Source: Rhizobium tropici CIAT 899 (GTDB lineage Bacteria > Pseudomonadota > Alphaproteobacteria > Rhizobiales > Rhizobiaceae). Taken from it: 64,000 nt of DNA. Under the pieces are notes generated by a model. It worked only from the letters and a program-made list of their open reading frames with translations, did no database searches and was not told where the DNA came from. The position numbers and the translations under genes were made by a program. Location of the stretch: the NCBI RefSeq assembly GCF_000330885.1, contig NC_020062.1, positions 2,019,198-2,083,197 of the forward strand. Reading direction: 5' to 3'. Below, in pieces: positions 34,663 to 43,419 of the stretch (position 1 is its first letter; each line of letters begins with the position of its first letter).

Positions 34663-34925
34663 AAATCGACCTCGCGAGATGGAGCAGGATTTCTGGAGAA
34701 AACATCCTCGGTGGGATCGAAATCAGCCGGAAAGGTCTTCAGGTATTGAACCAGGCTCGGTCGGCCCTTCCGGATCGCTTTTTTTGCCTCTTCGGCTGCC
34801 TTCACGCTGACAACGACGGCTGCGGCACGCCCATGACGGGTAATTGTTACAAACTCACCGGCCGCAGCCTGATCGATGACATAGGAAAACGACGCCTTGG
34901 CATCCTTTAAGCTGATCATTGTCAT
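34659..34925 (-). CDS. Phd/YefM-type antitoxin
   Basis: An 88-residue protein from the ATG at 34923-34925, with AGGAG 6 nt upstream. The N-terminal DNA-binding part reads Ile-Ser-Leu-Lys-Asp-Ala-Lys-Ala-Ser-Phe. It then has Val-Thr-Ile-Thr-Arg-His-Gly-Arg-Ala-Ala-Ala-Val-Val-Val, the Phd hallmark. The C-terminal tail should wrap the toxin. It probably represses its own promoter with the toxin. Confidence 0.9.
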   Translation of the reverse strand: MTMISLKDAKASFSYVIDQAAAGEFVTITRHGRAAAVVVSVKAAEEAKKAIRKGRPSLVQYLKTFPADFDPTEDVFSRNPAPSREVDL

Positions 34926-34993
34926 GGAAGGCTCCTAAAAGGGGTCACTTATGACCTCTTTTAAGCGCACGTTCGTGCAAAATCAAGGCGCGT

Positions 34994-35896
34994 TCAGGTC
35001 ATCCACTTGCGGTGCTCAACGAAACGCTCTGCCAAAAGGTCGATGAACAAACGCACTTTCGTCGGCAGATGACTGCGGTTGGGATAGATCGCGCTGATGG
35101 TGAATTCCATGGCGCGGTAGTCGGGCATGGCACGCACGAGACGGCCGGCGGCGACCTCTTCGAAGACGATGAAGCTCGGGGCCAGAAAAATGCCCTGTCC
35201 GTTTGCCAAGAGAAAGCGCAGCGTCTCGGCATTGTTCGAGACGACATTGCCTGATATCTTGACCCTCACTTGCTTCCCGTCAGCATCTTCGAAACGCCAT
35301 TCGTCGCCGTAGGGATAATAGGTATATTGCAGGCAATTATGCTCCGCGAGGTCGGCCGGCACTTTCGGCATGGGATGCGTTTCACGATATTCGGGCGAGC
35401 AGACGAGCATATGGCGCCAGGGCGCTAGCTTGCGCGCGACGAGCGTCGAATCCGGCGCCGGCAGGGTTCGGATCATCAGATCGTAACCCTCCTCAATCAT
35501 GTCGACCGACCGTTCACCAACGTTGAAATCAAGCGAGATTGCCGGATATAGCGTCATGAACTCGTTGACGACGGGAAGCAGGAAACGGACGATGGCGCCG
35601 CTGGTATAGAGCTTCAACGTGCCGCGCGGCATGGTGCTAAGCGCGCCCGCCGTCCGGTCGGCCTCCTCGAGATCGGCAATGATCTGCGAGGATCGCTCGT
35701 AATAATATTTGCCGGTTTCCGTCAGGCTGACCCGGCGTGTCGTGCGGTTCAGAAGCCGCACACCGAGATGATCTTCCAATGACTGCACATGGTTGCCCAC
35801 CATGGTGACCGACATGTTGAGGCGGCGGGCGGCGGCGGAAAAACCGCCACATTCCACCACCCGGCCAAAGACTGCGAGGCTGGTCAACCGATCCAT
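34994..35896 (-). CDS. LysR-family regulator, divergent from emrAB
   Basis: A 300-residue LysR protein. The N-terminal winged helix holds Phe-Ser-Ala-Ala-Ala-Arg-Arg-Leu-Asn-Met-Ser and Arg-Leu-Leu-Asn-Arg-Thr-Thr-Arg, and an effector domain follows. It is transcribed away from an EmrAB-type pump with 137 bp between starts, so it most likely controls that pump. A 31-bp motif in this gap (35925-35955) is repeated before emrB and could be its site. Confidence 0.92.
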   Translation of the reverse strand: MDRLTSLAVFGRVVECGGFSAAARRLNMSVTMVGNHVQSLEDHLGVRLLNRTTRRVSLTETGKYYYERSSQIIADLEEADRTAGALSTMPRGTLKLYTSGAIVRFLLPVVNEFMTLYPAISLDFNVGERSVDMIEEGYDLMIRTLPAPDSTLVARKLAPWRHMLVCSPEYRETHPMPKVPADLAEHNCLQYTYYPYGDEWRFEDADGKQVRVKISGNVVSNNAETLRFLLANGQGIFLAPSFIVFEEVAAGRLVRAMPDYRAMEFTISAIYPNRSHLPTKVRLFIDLLAERFVEHRKWMT

Positions 35897-35924
35897 ATTG
35901 TCCTCGGATTATCCACTGTGACTT

Positions 35925-35955
35925 GATGATCCTTCCCGATTTGAGGAGATTATCA
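35925..35955 (+). promoter_or_regulatory. 31-bp motif, copy 1, lysR-emrA intergenic
   Basis: It starts GATGATCCTTCCCGATTT and ends GATTATCA, with five variable bases between. The same 31-bp pattern recurs at 37256-37286. A further GATTATC lies at 35907-35913. It is a candidate LysR operator. Confidence 0.5.
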
Positions 35956-36033
35956 GAAGGATCGTTCGGACGCATCTTCATCGCATCAAAAATGACCCCG
36001 AACAAAGGGGTAGCGCACTGAAGGAAACGGACG

Positions 36034-37260
36034 ATGGTCGAACTACCGCGCAACGAGGCGTTCAAGAACGCAAGCCAGGCCGATGCTGCTCCAGTCAACG
36101 AGGTTGCGAAATCTCCCGCCGCCGACGTTCCGCAAGGAAGAGTTGCCGAAGCGCCTATCGGTGACGCCAGACCAAAGGCGGATAGGAAGCTCATCAAGCG
36201 CGGCTTGCTGATCGCCGCGCTGCTGGCCGGCGTCGCGGCCGCAGCGGATTTCGGCTATCGCTACTGGACGGTCGGACGCTTCATCGAATCCACCGACGAT
36301 GCCTATGTGAAGGCCGATTACACCACGATTGCCCCAAAGGTCGCCGGCTACATCAAGGAGGTGCTTGTCAACGACAATGACCATGTCAAGGCCGGCCAGC
36401 TTCTTGCCCGCATCGATGACCGCGATTTCCAGGCGGCGCTTTCCCAAGCAAAAGCCGATTTAAAGGCTGCGGATGCAGCGATCGCCAATATCGATGCGCA
36501 GATCCAGCTGCAGCAATCGCTGATCGGGCAAGCCAAGGCAACGGTCGACGCGTCGCAAGCCTCTCTGGATTATGCTGTATCGGATGCCGCCCGTTCGGCT
36601 CGTCTGATTACCAACGGCGTCGGCACACAGTCGCGCGCTGAAGAGACAGAATCGGCCAGAAGGCAGGCAGCGGCCGCTGTCGAGCGCGACCAGGCCGCGC
36701 TCGTCGCAGCTCAAACCAAAGTTCCCGTGCTGCAGACCCAGCGAGACCAGGCAGCTGCCCAGCGCGATCGCGCCGCTGCGGCCGTCCAGCAGGCCGAGCT
36801 CAATCTTTCCTATACCAACATCGTCGCAGCCGTCGGCGGCACGGTCGGTGCCCGCTCTATCCGCGTGGGACAATATGTGACGGCAGGTACGCAGCTGATG
36901 GCGGTGGTTCCGCTGCATTCGGTCTATGTCGTTGCGAATTTCAAAGAAACGCAGCTGACCTATGTACGCCCCGGCCAATCCGTCGAGATCAAGGTCGACA
37001 GCTTCCCTGACGTCACCATCAAGGGCCATGTCGACAGCCTCTCGCCGGCAAGCGGGCTCGAATTCTCGCTGTTGCCGCCTGACAACGCCACCGGCAACTT
37101 CACCAAGATCGTCCAGCGCATACCGGTTAAGATCGTCATCGACGACGATAATCTCGCCGGATTGCTGCGCTCGGGCATGTCGGTGGAGCCGGAAATCGAT
37201 ACCAAGGCTGCCCAGACATCGGCAGCCGGCGCACAGGGATCATCCAGCCACGCTGGATGA
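36034..37260 (+). CDS. emrA: EmrA/HlyD-family membrane fusion adaptor
   Basis: A 408-residue adaptor. It has a cytosolic N-terminus of about 55 residues, one TM (about 58-76), Ser-Thr-Asp-Asp-Ala-Tyr-Val near 88 and a lipoyl half. An Ala/Gln-rich coiled coil (about 130-260) with Leu-Ser-Tyr-Thr-Asn-Ile follows, then Val-Ala-Asn-Phe-Lys-Glu-Thr-Gln in the barrel. The coiled coil is longer than in the adaptor at 11856. It works with the EmrB-like pump encoded 77 bp downstream. Confidence 0.93.
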   Translation: MVELPRNEAFKNASQADAAPVNEVAKSPAADVPQGRVAEAPIGDARPKADRKLIKRGLLIAALLAGVAAAADFGYRYWTVGRFIESTDDAYVKADYTTIAPKVAGYIKEVLVNDNDHVKAGQLLARIDDRDFQAALSQAKADLKAADAAIANIDAQIQLQQSLIGQAKATVDASQASLDYAVSDAARSARLITNGVGTQSRAEETESARRQAAAAVERDQAALVAAQTKVPVLQTQRDQAAAQRDRAAAAVQQAELNLSYTNIVAAVGGTVGARSIRVGQYVTAGTQLMAVVPLHSVYVVANFKETQLTYVRPGQSVEIKVDSFPDVTIKGHVDSLSPASGLEFSLLPPDNATGNFTKIVQRIPVKIVIDDDNLAGLLRSGMSVEPEIDTKAAQTSAAGAQGSSSHAG

Positions 37261-37286
37261 TCCTTCCCGATTTTCGCCGATTATCA
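37256..37286 (+). promoter_or_regulatory. 31-bp motif, copy 2, emrA-emrB junction
   Basis: 26 of 31 bases equal those at 35925-35955. This copy overlaps the emrA stop codon and precedes the emrB GTG by 52 bp. Confidence 0.5.
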
Positions 37287-37337
37287 CCTCAGCATCGTCA
37301 TGAGATTGTTCCGGCATGAGCCGAAAGGAGACACGCC

Positions 37338-38960
37338 GTGGCCACTCTTCAGATCGCCGCAGACAACAATTCAGCCGCATCGCCGGGTGCTTCAACCGCC
37401 GCCGTCGCCCGACCGGCCATGAGCCCGCTGCGTATGTGGACCGCCGTGGTCGGCTCCACGCTCGGCGCCTTCATGGCTGTCCTTAATATCCAGATCGTCA
37501 ATGCCTCGCTTGCTGACATCCAGGGCGCGATCGGCGCGGGCACGGACGACGGAGGCTGGATTTCGACCTCCTACCTGATCGCAGAGATCGTCGTCATTCC
37601 GCTTAGCGCATGGCTCGCTCGCGTCTTTTCGGTCCGCAACTATCTGCTGACCAATGCTGTCCTTTTCCTGCTCTTTTCAGTCGCCTGCGCCTTTGCCGCA
37701 AACCTGCAGCAGATGATCGTGCTGCGCGCCATCCAGGGCTTTTCCGGCGGCGTGCTGATTCCGATGGCCTTCACGATCATCATCACGCTGCTGCCGAAAC
37801 CCAAGCAGCCGATGGGTCTTGCCCTCTTTGCCCTTTCTGCCACCTTCGCGCCGGCCATCGGCCCGACCATCGGCGGCTATCTCACCGAAAACTGGGGCTG
37901 GGAATATATCTTCTACGTCAATCTCGTGCCGGGCGTCCTGATGGTCGGCATGCTCTGGATCTCGCTCGACCCCGCGCCGATGAATCTTTCGCTGCTCGCC
38001 AAGGGCGACTGGCCCGGCATCATCACCATGGCGGTCGGCCTTGCAGCACTGCAGACCGTGCTTGAGGAAGGCAACAAGGACGACTGGTTCGGCTCGCCCT
38101 TCATCGTCCGTCTCTCCATCATCGCCGCGGTTTCATTGACGCTCTTCCTCATCATCGAGCTTCGCGCTTCTCATCCGCTCCTCAATCTGCGTCTGCTGGC
38201 GCGCCGCAATTTCGGCTTCGGCATCGTCGCCAATTTCCTGATGGGCGTCGCCCTCTACGGCTCGGTCTTCATCCTGCCGATCTATCTGACGCGCATCCAG
38301 GGCTACAATTCCGAGCAGATCGGCATGGTGCTGGCCTGGACCGGCATTCCGCAGCTGATCTTGATTCCGCTGGTCCCACGGCTGATGAAGCGCATCGACG
38401 CTCGCCTGCTGATCATCGTCGGCTTCGCGCTCTTCGCCGCCTCGAACTTCATGAACATCTACATGACGAGCAACTATGCCAGCGATCAGCTCTTCTGGCC
38501 AAATATCGTGCGTGCGGTCGGCCAGGCACTCGCCTTCACGCCGCTGACGGCGATCGCGACCGCCGGCATCGAGCAGGAAAATGCCGGATCCGCTTCGGCG
38601 CTGTTCAACATGATGCGCAATCTCGGCGGCGCTGTCGGCATTGCCGCGCTGCAGACCTTTCTTACCAAGCGCGAGCAGTTCCATTCCAATATTCTCACGA
38701 ATTCCGTCTCGGTATTTGAAGAGGCCACCCGTGCTCGCGTCGCCAATCTCACCAACTATTTCATGAACCACGGGGTCAGCGACCAGGCGCTCGCCACGCA
38801 CAAGGCGATCGTCGCCATCGCCGCCAGCCTTCGCAAGCAGGCCAATATCATGGCTTTCAGCGACACCTTCTATCTGCTTGGCGTCGCACTGGTCGTTGCC
38901 CTGATTGCCAGCCTGCTTCTGAAAAAAGCCGGTCAACTTTCCGGCGGCGGCGCGCACTGA
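37338..38960 (+). CDS. emrB: EmrB-type MFS efflux pump (DHA2)
   Basis: A 540-residue, 14-TM protein from a GTG at 37338, with AAAGGAG upstream. It carries Leu-Asn-Ile-Gln-Ile-Val-Asn-Ala-Ser-Leu in TM1 and Trp-Ile-Ser-Thr-Ser-Tyr-Leu-Ile-Ala in TM2. Gln-Gly-Phe-Ser-Gly-Gly and Pro-Ala-Ile-Gly-Pro-Thr-Ile-Gly-Gly (motif C) follow. It exports drugs by proton antiport through the partner adaptor. It is the second EmrAB set in the window and differs clearly from the one at 10-13 kb. Confidence 0.94.
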   Translation: MATLQIAADNNSAASPGASTAAVARPAMSPLRMWTAVVGSTLGAFMAVLNIQIVNASLADIQGAIGAGTDDGGWISTSYLIAEIVVIPLSAWLARVFSVRNYLLTNAVLFLLFSVACAFAANLQQMIVLRAIQGFSGGVLIPMAFTIIITLLPKPKQPMGLALFALSATFAPAIGPTIGGYLTENWGWEYIFYVNLVPGVLMVGMLWISLDPAPMNLSLLAKGDWPGIITMAVGLAALQTVLEEGNKDDWFGSPFIVRLSIIAAVSLTLFLIIELRASHPLLNLRLLARRNFGFGIVANFLMGVALYGSVFILPIYLTRIQGYNSEQIGMVLAWTGIPQLILIPLVPRLMKRIDARLLIIVGFALFAASNFMNIYMTSNYASDQLFWPNIVRAVGQALAFTPLTAIATAGIEQENAGSASALFNMMRNLGGAVGIAALQTFLTKREQFHSNILTNSVSVFEEATRARVANLTNYFMNHGVSDQALATHKAIVAIAASLRKQANIMAFSDTFYLLGVALVVALIASLLLKKAGQLSGGGAH

Positions 38961-38990
38961 GCGCCGCACCTCGAAGAGGAGGAAATAACC

Positions 38991-40196
38991 ATGACCTTGC
39001 TGCACGACATGCCAAAAGCCGCAACAGCCGATCCCAAGACGCTCAGCGGCGGCATCAGTAACAGAGCAACACTGAGCCTCATCGAATGGCTGACGGGCGA
39101 CGAATGCCATGCTCTCGATGAGGCTAGCCTCGTTGCCGGGCTTGGCCGCCGCCTGCAGGCGCTCGGCCTTCCTGTCGATCGATTGACGCTGCACTTGACG
39201 ACGCTGCATCCCGAATTCATCGGCCGCACCTTCGCCTGGGCGCCCGGCGAACCGGTCGAGATCCATGATCGCGAACATGGCTCACGCCTCGCGCTTGCCA
39301 ATACACCGCTCATGAAGGCACAGGAGATGCGCGAGCCGCTCGTCGTCGGTCCGGGCGAGAGCCCCTATGGGCGCTGGCAGCATATCGACATATTTTCCGG
39401 CCGGGGGCTGGTGCAGTTGATCGTGGCGCCGCTTTGCAACGCCGACGGACCGATCAGCTGCGCCGTCTTCGCCACGCGGCGGCCAGGCGGCTTCACATCC
39501 GGCGAGAAAGACCTGATCGAGCGCATGCTGCCGGCATTGCGCAACACCTGCGAACTCCGCGTCCTCAGACAATGCGAACTCAGCCTTCTCGATACCTATA
39601 TCGGCCCGATGACGGCGAGCCGCATCCTTGCCGGACACATTCGTCGCGGCGAAATCGAATCGATGGAGGCAGCCCTTTTGCTGTGCGATCTGCGCGGTTT
39701 CACCGAGCTTTCCAATCGCCAGCCCGGCAGCACCGTCCTCGAACTGCTGAACGCCTATTTCGACAAGGTGATACCGGCGATTGCCCATGAAGGGGGTGAA
39801 GTACTGAAATTCATGGGCGATGCGGTTCTGGCATTCTTTCCAGGCGCCGATACGTCCGGAGCTTGCGATGCAGCGCTGACCGCAGCAAGGACAATCCTCT
39901 CCGAGCTAAGCGGTTTTGAATACAGCGGCATACCAGTCAAGGTTGGCATCGCGTTGCACTATGGCGAGGTGAGCTACGGCAATGTCGGCTCCGGCAATCG
40001 GCTGGATTTCACCTTGATCGGCCCTGATGTCAATATCGTTAGCCGCATACAGAACGTCTGCAGCGAAAGGAGCGAAGCACTCCTGATGTCCGACGCGTTT
40101 CGAGATAAGGCCGGAATCAACGATGCAATCTCCGTCGGCCGGCAGAGGCTGAAGGGCTTTGCCGAGGCGATGGAGCTGTTCACGATCGCTCATTGA
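38991..40196 (+). CDS. Class III adenylate/guanylate cyclase
   Basis: A 401-residue protein from the ATG at 38991, with GAGGAGG upstream. Residues about 1-215 form a sensor-like region common in rhizobial cyclases. The catalytic domain (about 222-400) has Leu-Cys-Asp-Leu-Arg-Gly-Phe-Thr, with the metal-binding Asp, and Leu-Lys-Phe-Met-Gly-Asp-Ala-Val-Leu-Ala-Phe, with the second Asp. It ends with an Arg-Leu-Lys-Gly-Phe segment. It makes cAMP or cGMP. It starts 30 bp after emrB, so it is probably in the emrAB transcript, an unusual pairing. Confidence 0.9.
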   Translation: MTLLHDMPKAATADPKTLSGGISNRATLSLIEWLTGDECHALDEASLVAGLGRRLQALGLPVDRLTLHLTTLHPEFIGRTFAWAPGEPVEIHDREHGSRLALANTPLMKAQEMREPLVVGPGESPYGRWQHIDIFSGRGLVQLIVAPLCNADGPISCAVFATRRPGGFTSGEKDLIERMLPALRNTCELRVLRQCELSLLDTYIGPMTASRILAGHIRRGEIESMEAALLLCDLRGFTELSNRQPGSTVLELLNAYFDKVIPAIAHEGGEVLKFMGDAVLAFFPGADTSGACDAALTAARTILSELSGFEYSGIPVKVGIALHYGEVSYGNVGSGNRLDFTLIGPDVNIVSRIQNVCSERSEALLMSDAFRDKAGINDAISVGRQRLKGFAEAMELFTIAH

Positions 40197-40557
40197 AGCT
40201 GCGGACAGGGATGCAGCGCAGGGCATTATAGGGAGGCGGCTCCTCTCCCGCCGAATTTTCGCGCTTGGCATGTGTTGCATGAAATCAACAACCCTTTTTT
40301 CCGTTTCCGGATACTTCCGGAGCTGATTTACAAACAATCCGAATGTATATAGCTGTGTTGCCGGGAGCTAATTAGCTTGCGATCTGGTGGGGTGTTATTT
40401 CAGCCGCCAGCTAACGAGGTTCCAAAGGGGTGGGGATAATACCCGCGGTCTCTCGCAGATGCCTGGTGTTTGCTTCTTGTTGAAGCAATGTCGCCGGGAT
40501 GGTCCGTTGTGCTCGCTCCTTGGAATATGTACGATCCGTTACAATCAGGAGTTTAAA
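40197..40557. other. 361-bp leader of the porin gene
   Basis: No gene. A short stem (CCGGA/TCCGG with a TACT loop) lies near 40306-40319. The region holds the porin promoter and probably a long 5' untranslated leader, as is usual for highly expressed porins. Confidence 0.5.
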
Positions 40558-41649
40558 ATGAACATCAAGAGCCTTCTTCTCGGCTCCGCTGCTGCATTGG
40601 CAGCAGTTTCTGGCGCCCATGCGGCTGACGCGATCGTCGCTGCTGAGCCCGAGCCGCTGGAATACGTTCGCATCTGCGATGCCTACGGCGCAGGCTACTT
40701 CTTCATTCCGGGCACGGAAACCTGCCTCAAGGTCGGCGGCATGGTCCGTACCGAAGGCAAGTGGTACGACGCCTACAATGCCAACAGCCATAACGGCACT
40801 CTCTGGCATACCCGCGCTCAGCTGAGCCTCGATACCGCGACCGACACCGAATACGGCCCGCTGAAGACCAACACGGTCATCCGCTGGGACTGGCAGGAAG
40901 GCAACTCTACTTCCTCCAAGCTGCTGTTCGCCAACATCAGCCTCGGCGGTTTCCTCGTCGGTAAGGCTGACTCGCAGTTCAACTCCTACATCGGTTATGC
41001 CGGCGACGTCATCAACGACGACGTGATCTATGACGGTCCGTACGAACTCAACCAGTTGACCTACAACTACGACGCCGGCAACGGCTTCACGGCTGTGGTT
41101 TCGGTTGAAGACTCGAACTCCAGCGGCTCGGGCGCTGGCTACGGCGCAAGCTGGGCATCGGACGACAAGGCTAACCACTACGCTCCCGACGTCGTTGCCG
41201 GTGCTGGCTTCAAGTCCGGCGCATGGGGCTTCAAGGTCATTGGTGGTTACGACTCGATCAAGTCGGAAGGCGCCATCAAGGCTCGCGTCGATGCTGACTT
41301 CGGCGTCTTCTCGGCCTTCTTGATGGGCGGCTGGAACACCGATGGCGACAACCTGAACAAGTATGCCGGCACCAACCTGGCTCGTTCTTCTTGCCCGGCT
41401 AACGATGCATCGAAGTGCGGCTGGGGTGACTGGGCTGTTTGGGGCGGCGTTGGCGTTCCGATCAACGAAAAGCTGAAGTGGAACCTGCAGCTCGCCTACA
41501 CCGACTCGAAGATCTTTGCCGCAACCACCAACGTCAAGTGGAACCCGGTCAAGAACCTGCTCATCGAGCCGGAAGTCTCCTACACCAACTTCGATTCTGT
41601 AAACCAGGATCAGTGGGCTGGTATCCTGCGCTTCCAGCGTAGCTTCTAA
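40558..41649 (+). CDS. ropA: Outer-membrane porin, RopA/Omp2 family
   Basis: A 363-residue protein from the ATG at 40558, with CAGGAG upstream. The signal peptide of about 22 residues ends Ala-His-Ala-Ala. Next comes the alphaproteobacterial porin opening Glu-Pro-Leu-Glu-Tyr-Val-Arg-Ile-Cys-Asp-Ala-Tyr-Gly. Two Cys flank Thr-Glu-Thr, alternating aromatic beta strands run to the end, and the C-terminal residue is Phe, as needed for BAM insertion. Codon use is strongly biased, as in a highly expressed gene. It forms trimeric pores for small solutes. Confidence 0.93.
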   Translation: MNIKSLLLGSAAALAAVSGAHAADAIVAAEPEPLEYVRICDAYGAGYFFIPGTETCLKVGGMVRTEGKWYDAYNANSHNGTLWHTRAQLSLDTATDTEYGPLKTNTVIRWDWQEGNSTSSKLLFANISLGGFLVGKADSQFNSYIGYAGDVINDDVIYDGPYELNQLTYNYDAGNGFTAVVSVEDSNSSGSGAGYGASWASDDKANHYAPDVVAGAGFKSGAWGFKVIGGYDSIKSEGAIKARVDADFGVFSAFLMGGWNTDGDNLNKYAGTNLARSSCPANDASKCGWGDWAVWGGVGVPINEKLKWNLQLAYTDSKIFAATTNVKWNPVKNLLIEPEVSYTNFDSVNQDQWAGILRFQRSF

Positions 41650-41685
41650 TAGCGACCTACCTAGTCTCCTAGGGCCCAGGTACGG

Positions 41686-41716
41686 GAAGCCTGATGTACC
41701 CGATCCATCAGGCTTC
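41686..41716 (+). terminator. Stem-loop downstream of porin
   Basis: GAAGCCTGATG and CATCAGGCTTC form a perfect 11-bp stem with a 9-nt loop, 36 bp after the porin stop. No T-tract follows; it may still end transcription or protect the abundant mRNA. Confidence 0.7.
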
Positions 41717-41823
41717 TCATAGCAATCGGTTGACCTCCGATCAAAGCCGGAAGGATCCGGTTTCCCTCCGCCTCTTCCTTACTGCCCAGCGAACCTACGC
41801 CCTTCCCGTCGTCAGAAACGACA

Positions 41824-43158
41824 TCAGTCCGGCGCGTAGTAGCCCGCCTGATGAGCGGCACGATCCAGCGGCTCCCGGAAATCGGGATGAGCAAGCCGGA
41901 TCATCGCCTTTGCCCGCTCTGCCACCGATTTGCCCTTGAGGTTCACCCAGCCATATTCGGTAACAACGATATGGATATCGTTGCGCGACGTCGTTACAGG
42001 ACCTGTGAGGGTCGGAACAATACGCGAAAGCGTTCCCTTCGCCGCCGTCGCATGACAGGCGATGATCGAGCGGCCGCCGCGTGAGCCGTAGGCGCCGCGA
42101 ACGAAATCCACCTGCCCGCCCGAGCCGCTGAACTGCCTTCCGTTGACGAATTCGGAATTACACGCACCGTTGAGATCGATCTGCAGCGTCGCATTCACCG
42201 ACACCATGCGGTCATTCTGAGCGATGACGAACGGATTGTTCACATAATCAACGGGATGCGCTTCGACATCGGGATTATCGTTCAGGAAGTCGTAAAGCGG
42301 CTTGTCTCCCAGCGCAAAGGTGAAGATGGTTCGCCCTAAATGTATCTGCTTGCGGCTATTGTCGACCACGCCGGCCCTGACCAGAGCGGCAAGTCCCGAT
42401 GTCATCATTTCTGTATGGATGCCGAGGTGACGGTGGTGTGAAAGACCGGCGCAAACTGCGTCAGGAAGCGCACCGATGCCCATCTGCAGGCAATCACCAT
42501 CATCCACAAGCCCGGCGATGATAGCACCGATCGCATCATCGACCTCCGAGCGAGGCGCGGCAGCAAGCGCCGGCAGGCTTGCGTCATTCTCGACAAGTGC
42601 CGTGACGCGCGAGACCGGGATCATGCAATTGCCCCGCAGATAGGGCATGCTGGGATTGACTTCGAGGATCAGCCGAGCGCCGGGCTTGCGGGCGACTGCC
42701 AGGGCATAATCCGTACTGGCGCCAAGGCTGAAATTCCCGTCCGCATCCATGGGCGAGACGGTAGCGATCAATGTATCCACGCCGACATGCTCGACAAGAG
42801 AGCGCGGCACCTGGCTGAAATGGCATGGTACGATTTCGGCGGCAGGCAGCATCTCCGCCATTCGCCGCTTATCCAAGGCACGATCTACCGCGCCATGAAA
42901 ATAACTCATGGGAATGATGCGGTCGCGTAGGTCGAAATCGAGCACGCTGGAACCGGCGACACCCGTGCAAAGCAGGTAATAAAGCCGGACATTGTCCACC
43001 ACGCCGGCCCGCGCACGCTCAGCCAATGCCGCAAGGATGGCGGGTGGCTGGCCGGCGGCGATCGGCATGGCGATCTTCGCACCGGACGGTATCAAGGCAA
43101 CGGCCTCATGGGCAGAGCGCACGCGTTCGCGATATTGCATCTGATGATTAGCGGCCAT
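41824..43158 (-). CDS. Acetyl-CoA hydrolase/CoA-transferase family protein
   Basis: About 444 residues from the ATG at 43156-43158, with GGGGAGG upstream. The family marks are Pro-Ser-Gly-Ala-Lys-Ile near the N-terminus, Gln-Met-Gly-Ile-Gly-Ala-Leu-Pro-Asp-Ala-Val near 215, and Leu-Gly-Ile-His-Thr-Glu-Met, which holds the catalytic Glu. Gly-Gly-Gln-Val-Asp-Phe-Val-Arg-Gly-Ala and Thr-Glu-Tyr-Gly-Trp-Val-Asn come later. It fits the 4-hydroxybutyrate/succinate/acetate CoA-transferase group better than a true hydrolase. It stands alone. Confidence 0.88.
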   Translation of the reverse strand: MAANHQMQYRERVRSAHEAVALIPSGAKIAMPIAAGQPPAILAALAERARAGVVDNVRLYYLLCTGVAGSSVLDFDLRDRIIPMSYFHGAVDRALDKRRMAEMLPAAEIVPCHFSQVPRSLVEHVGVDTLIATVSPMDADGNFSLGASTDYALAVARKPGARLILEVNPSMPYLRGNCMIPVSRVTALVENDASLPALAAAPRSEVDDAIGAIIAGLVDDGDCLQMGIGALPDAVCAGLSHHRHLGIHTEMMTSGLAALVRAGVVDNSRKQIHLGRTIFTFALGDKPLYDFLNDNPDVEAHPVDYVNNPFVIAQNDRMVSVNATLQIDLNGACNSEFVNGRQFSGSGGQVDFVRGAYGSRGGRSIIACHATAAKGTLSRIVPTLTGPVTTSRNDIHIVVTEYGWVNLKGKSVAERAKAMIRLAHPDFREPLDRAAHQAGYYAPD

Positions 43159-43419
43159 CGAGTCCTCCCCTTGAATGCCACCGTCAGCACAATTTGACAT
43201 CCACTGCGGGATCGTGGCCAGCCCTCCTCCGAGGCCGCCGCGAGCGCTTGCTGCAGTAGAACGCGCTTACATAAAAGCGCCGAACTCGCTGTTTGCGCAA
43301 GGCCCGAACATCGCATTCACACCGGCAAAAGTGAAACCGGCCGCAGCCTCATCGAACATAAGTTCCGAGGTGAAGGGAAGGACTATTTTCCCTCCACGCT
43401 TCGATGGATGATGGAGGTG

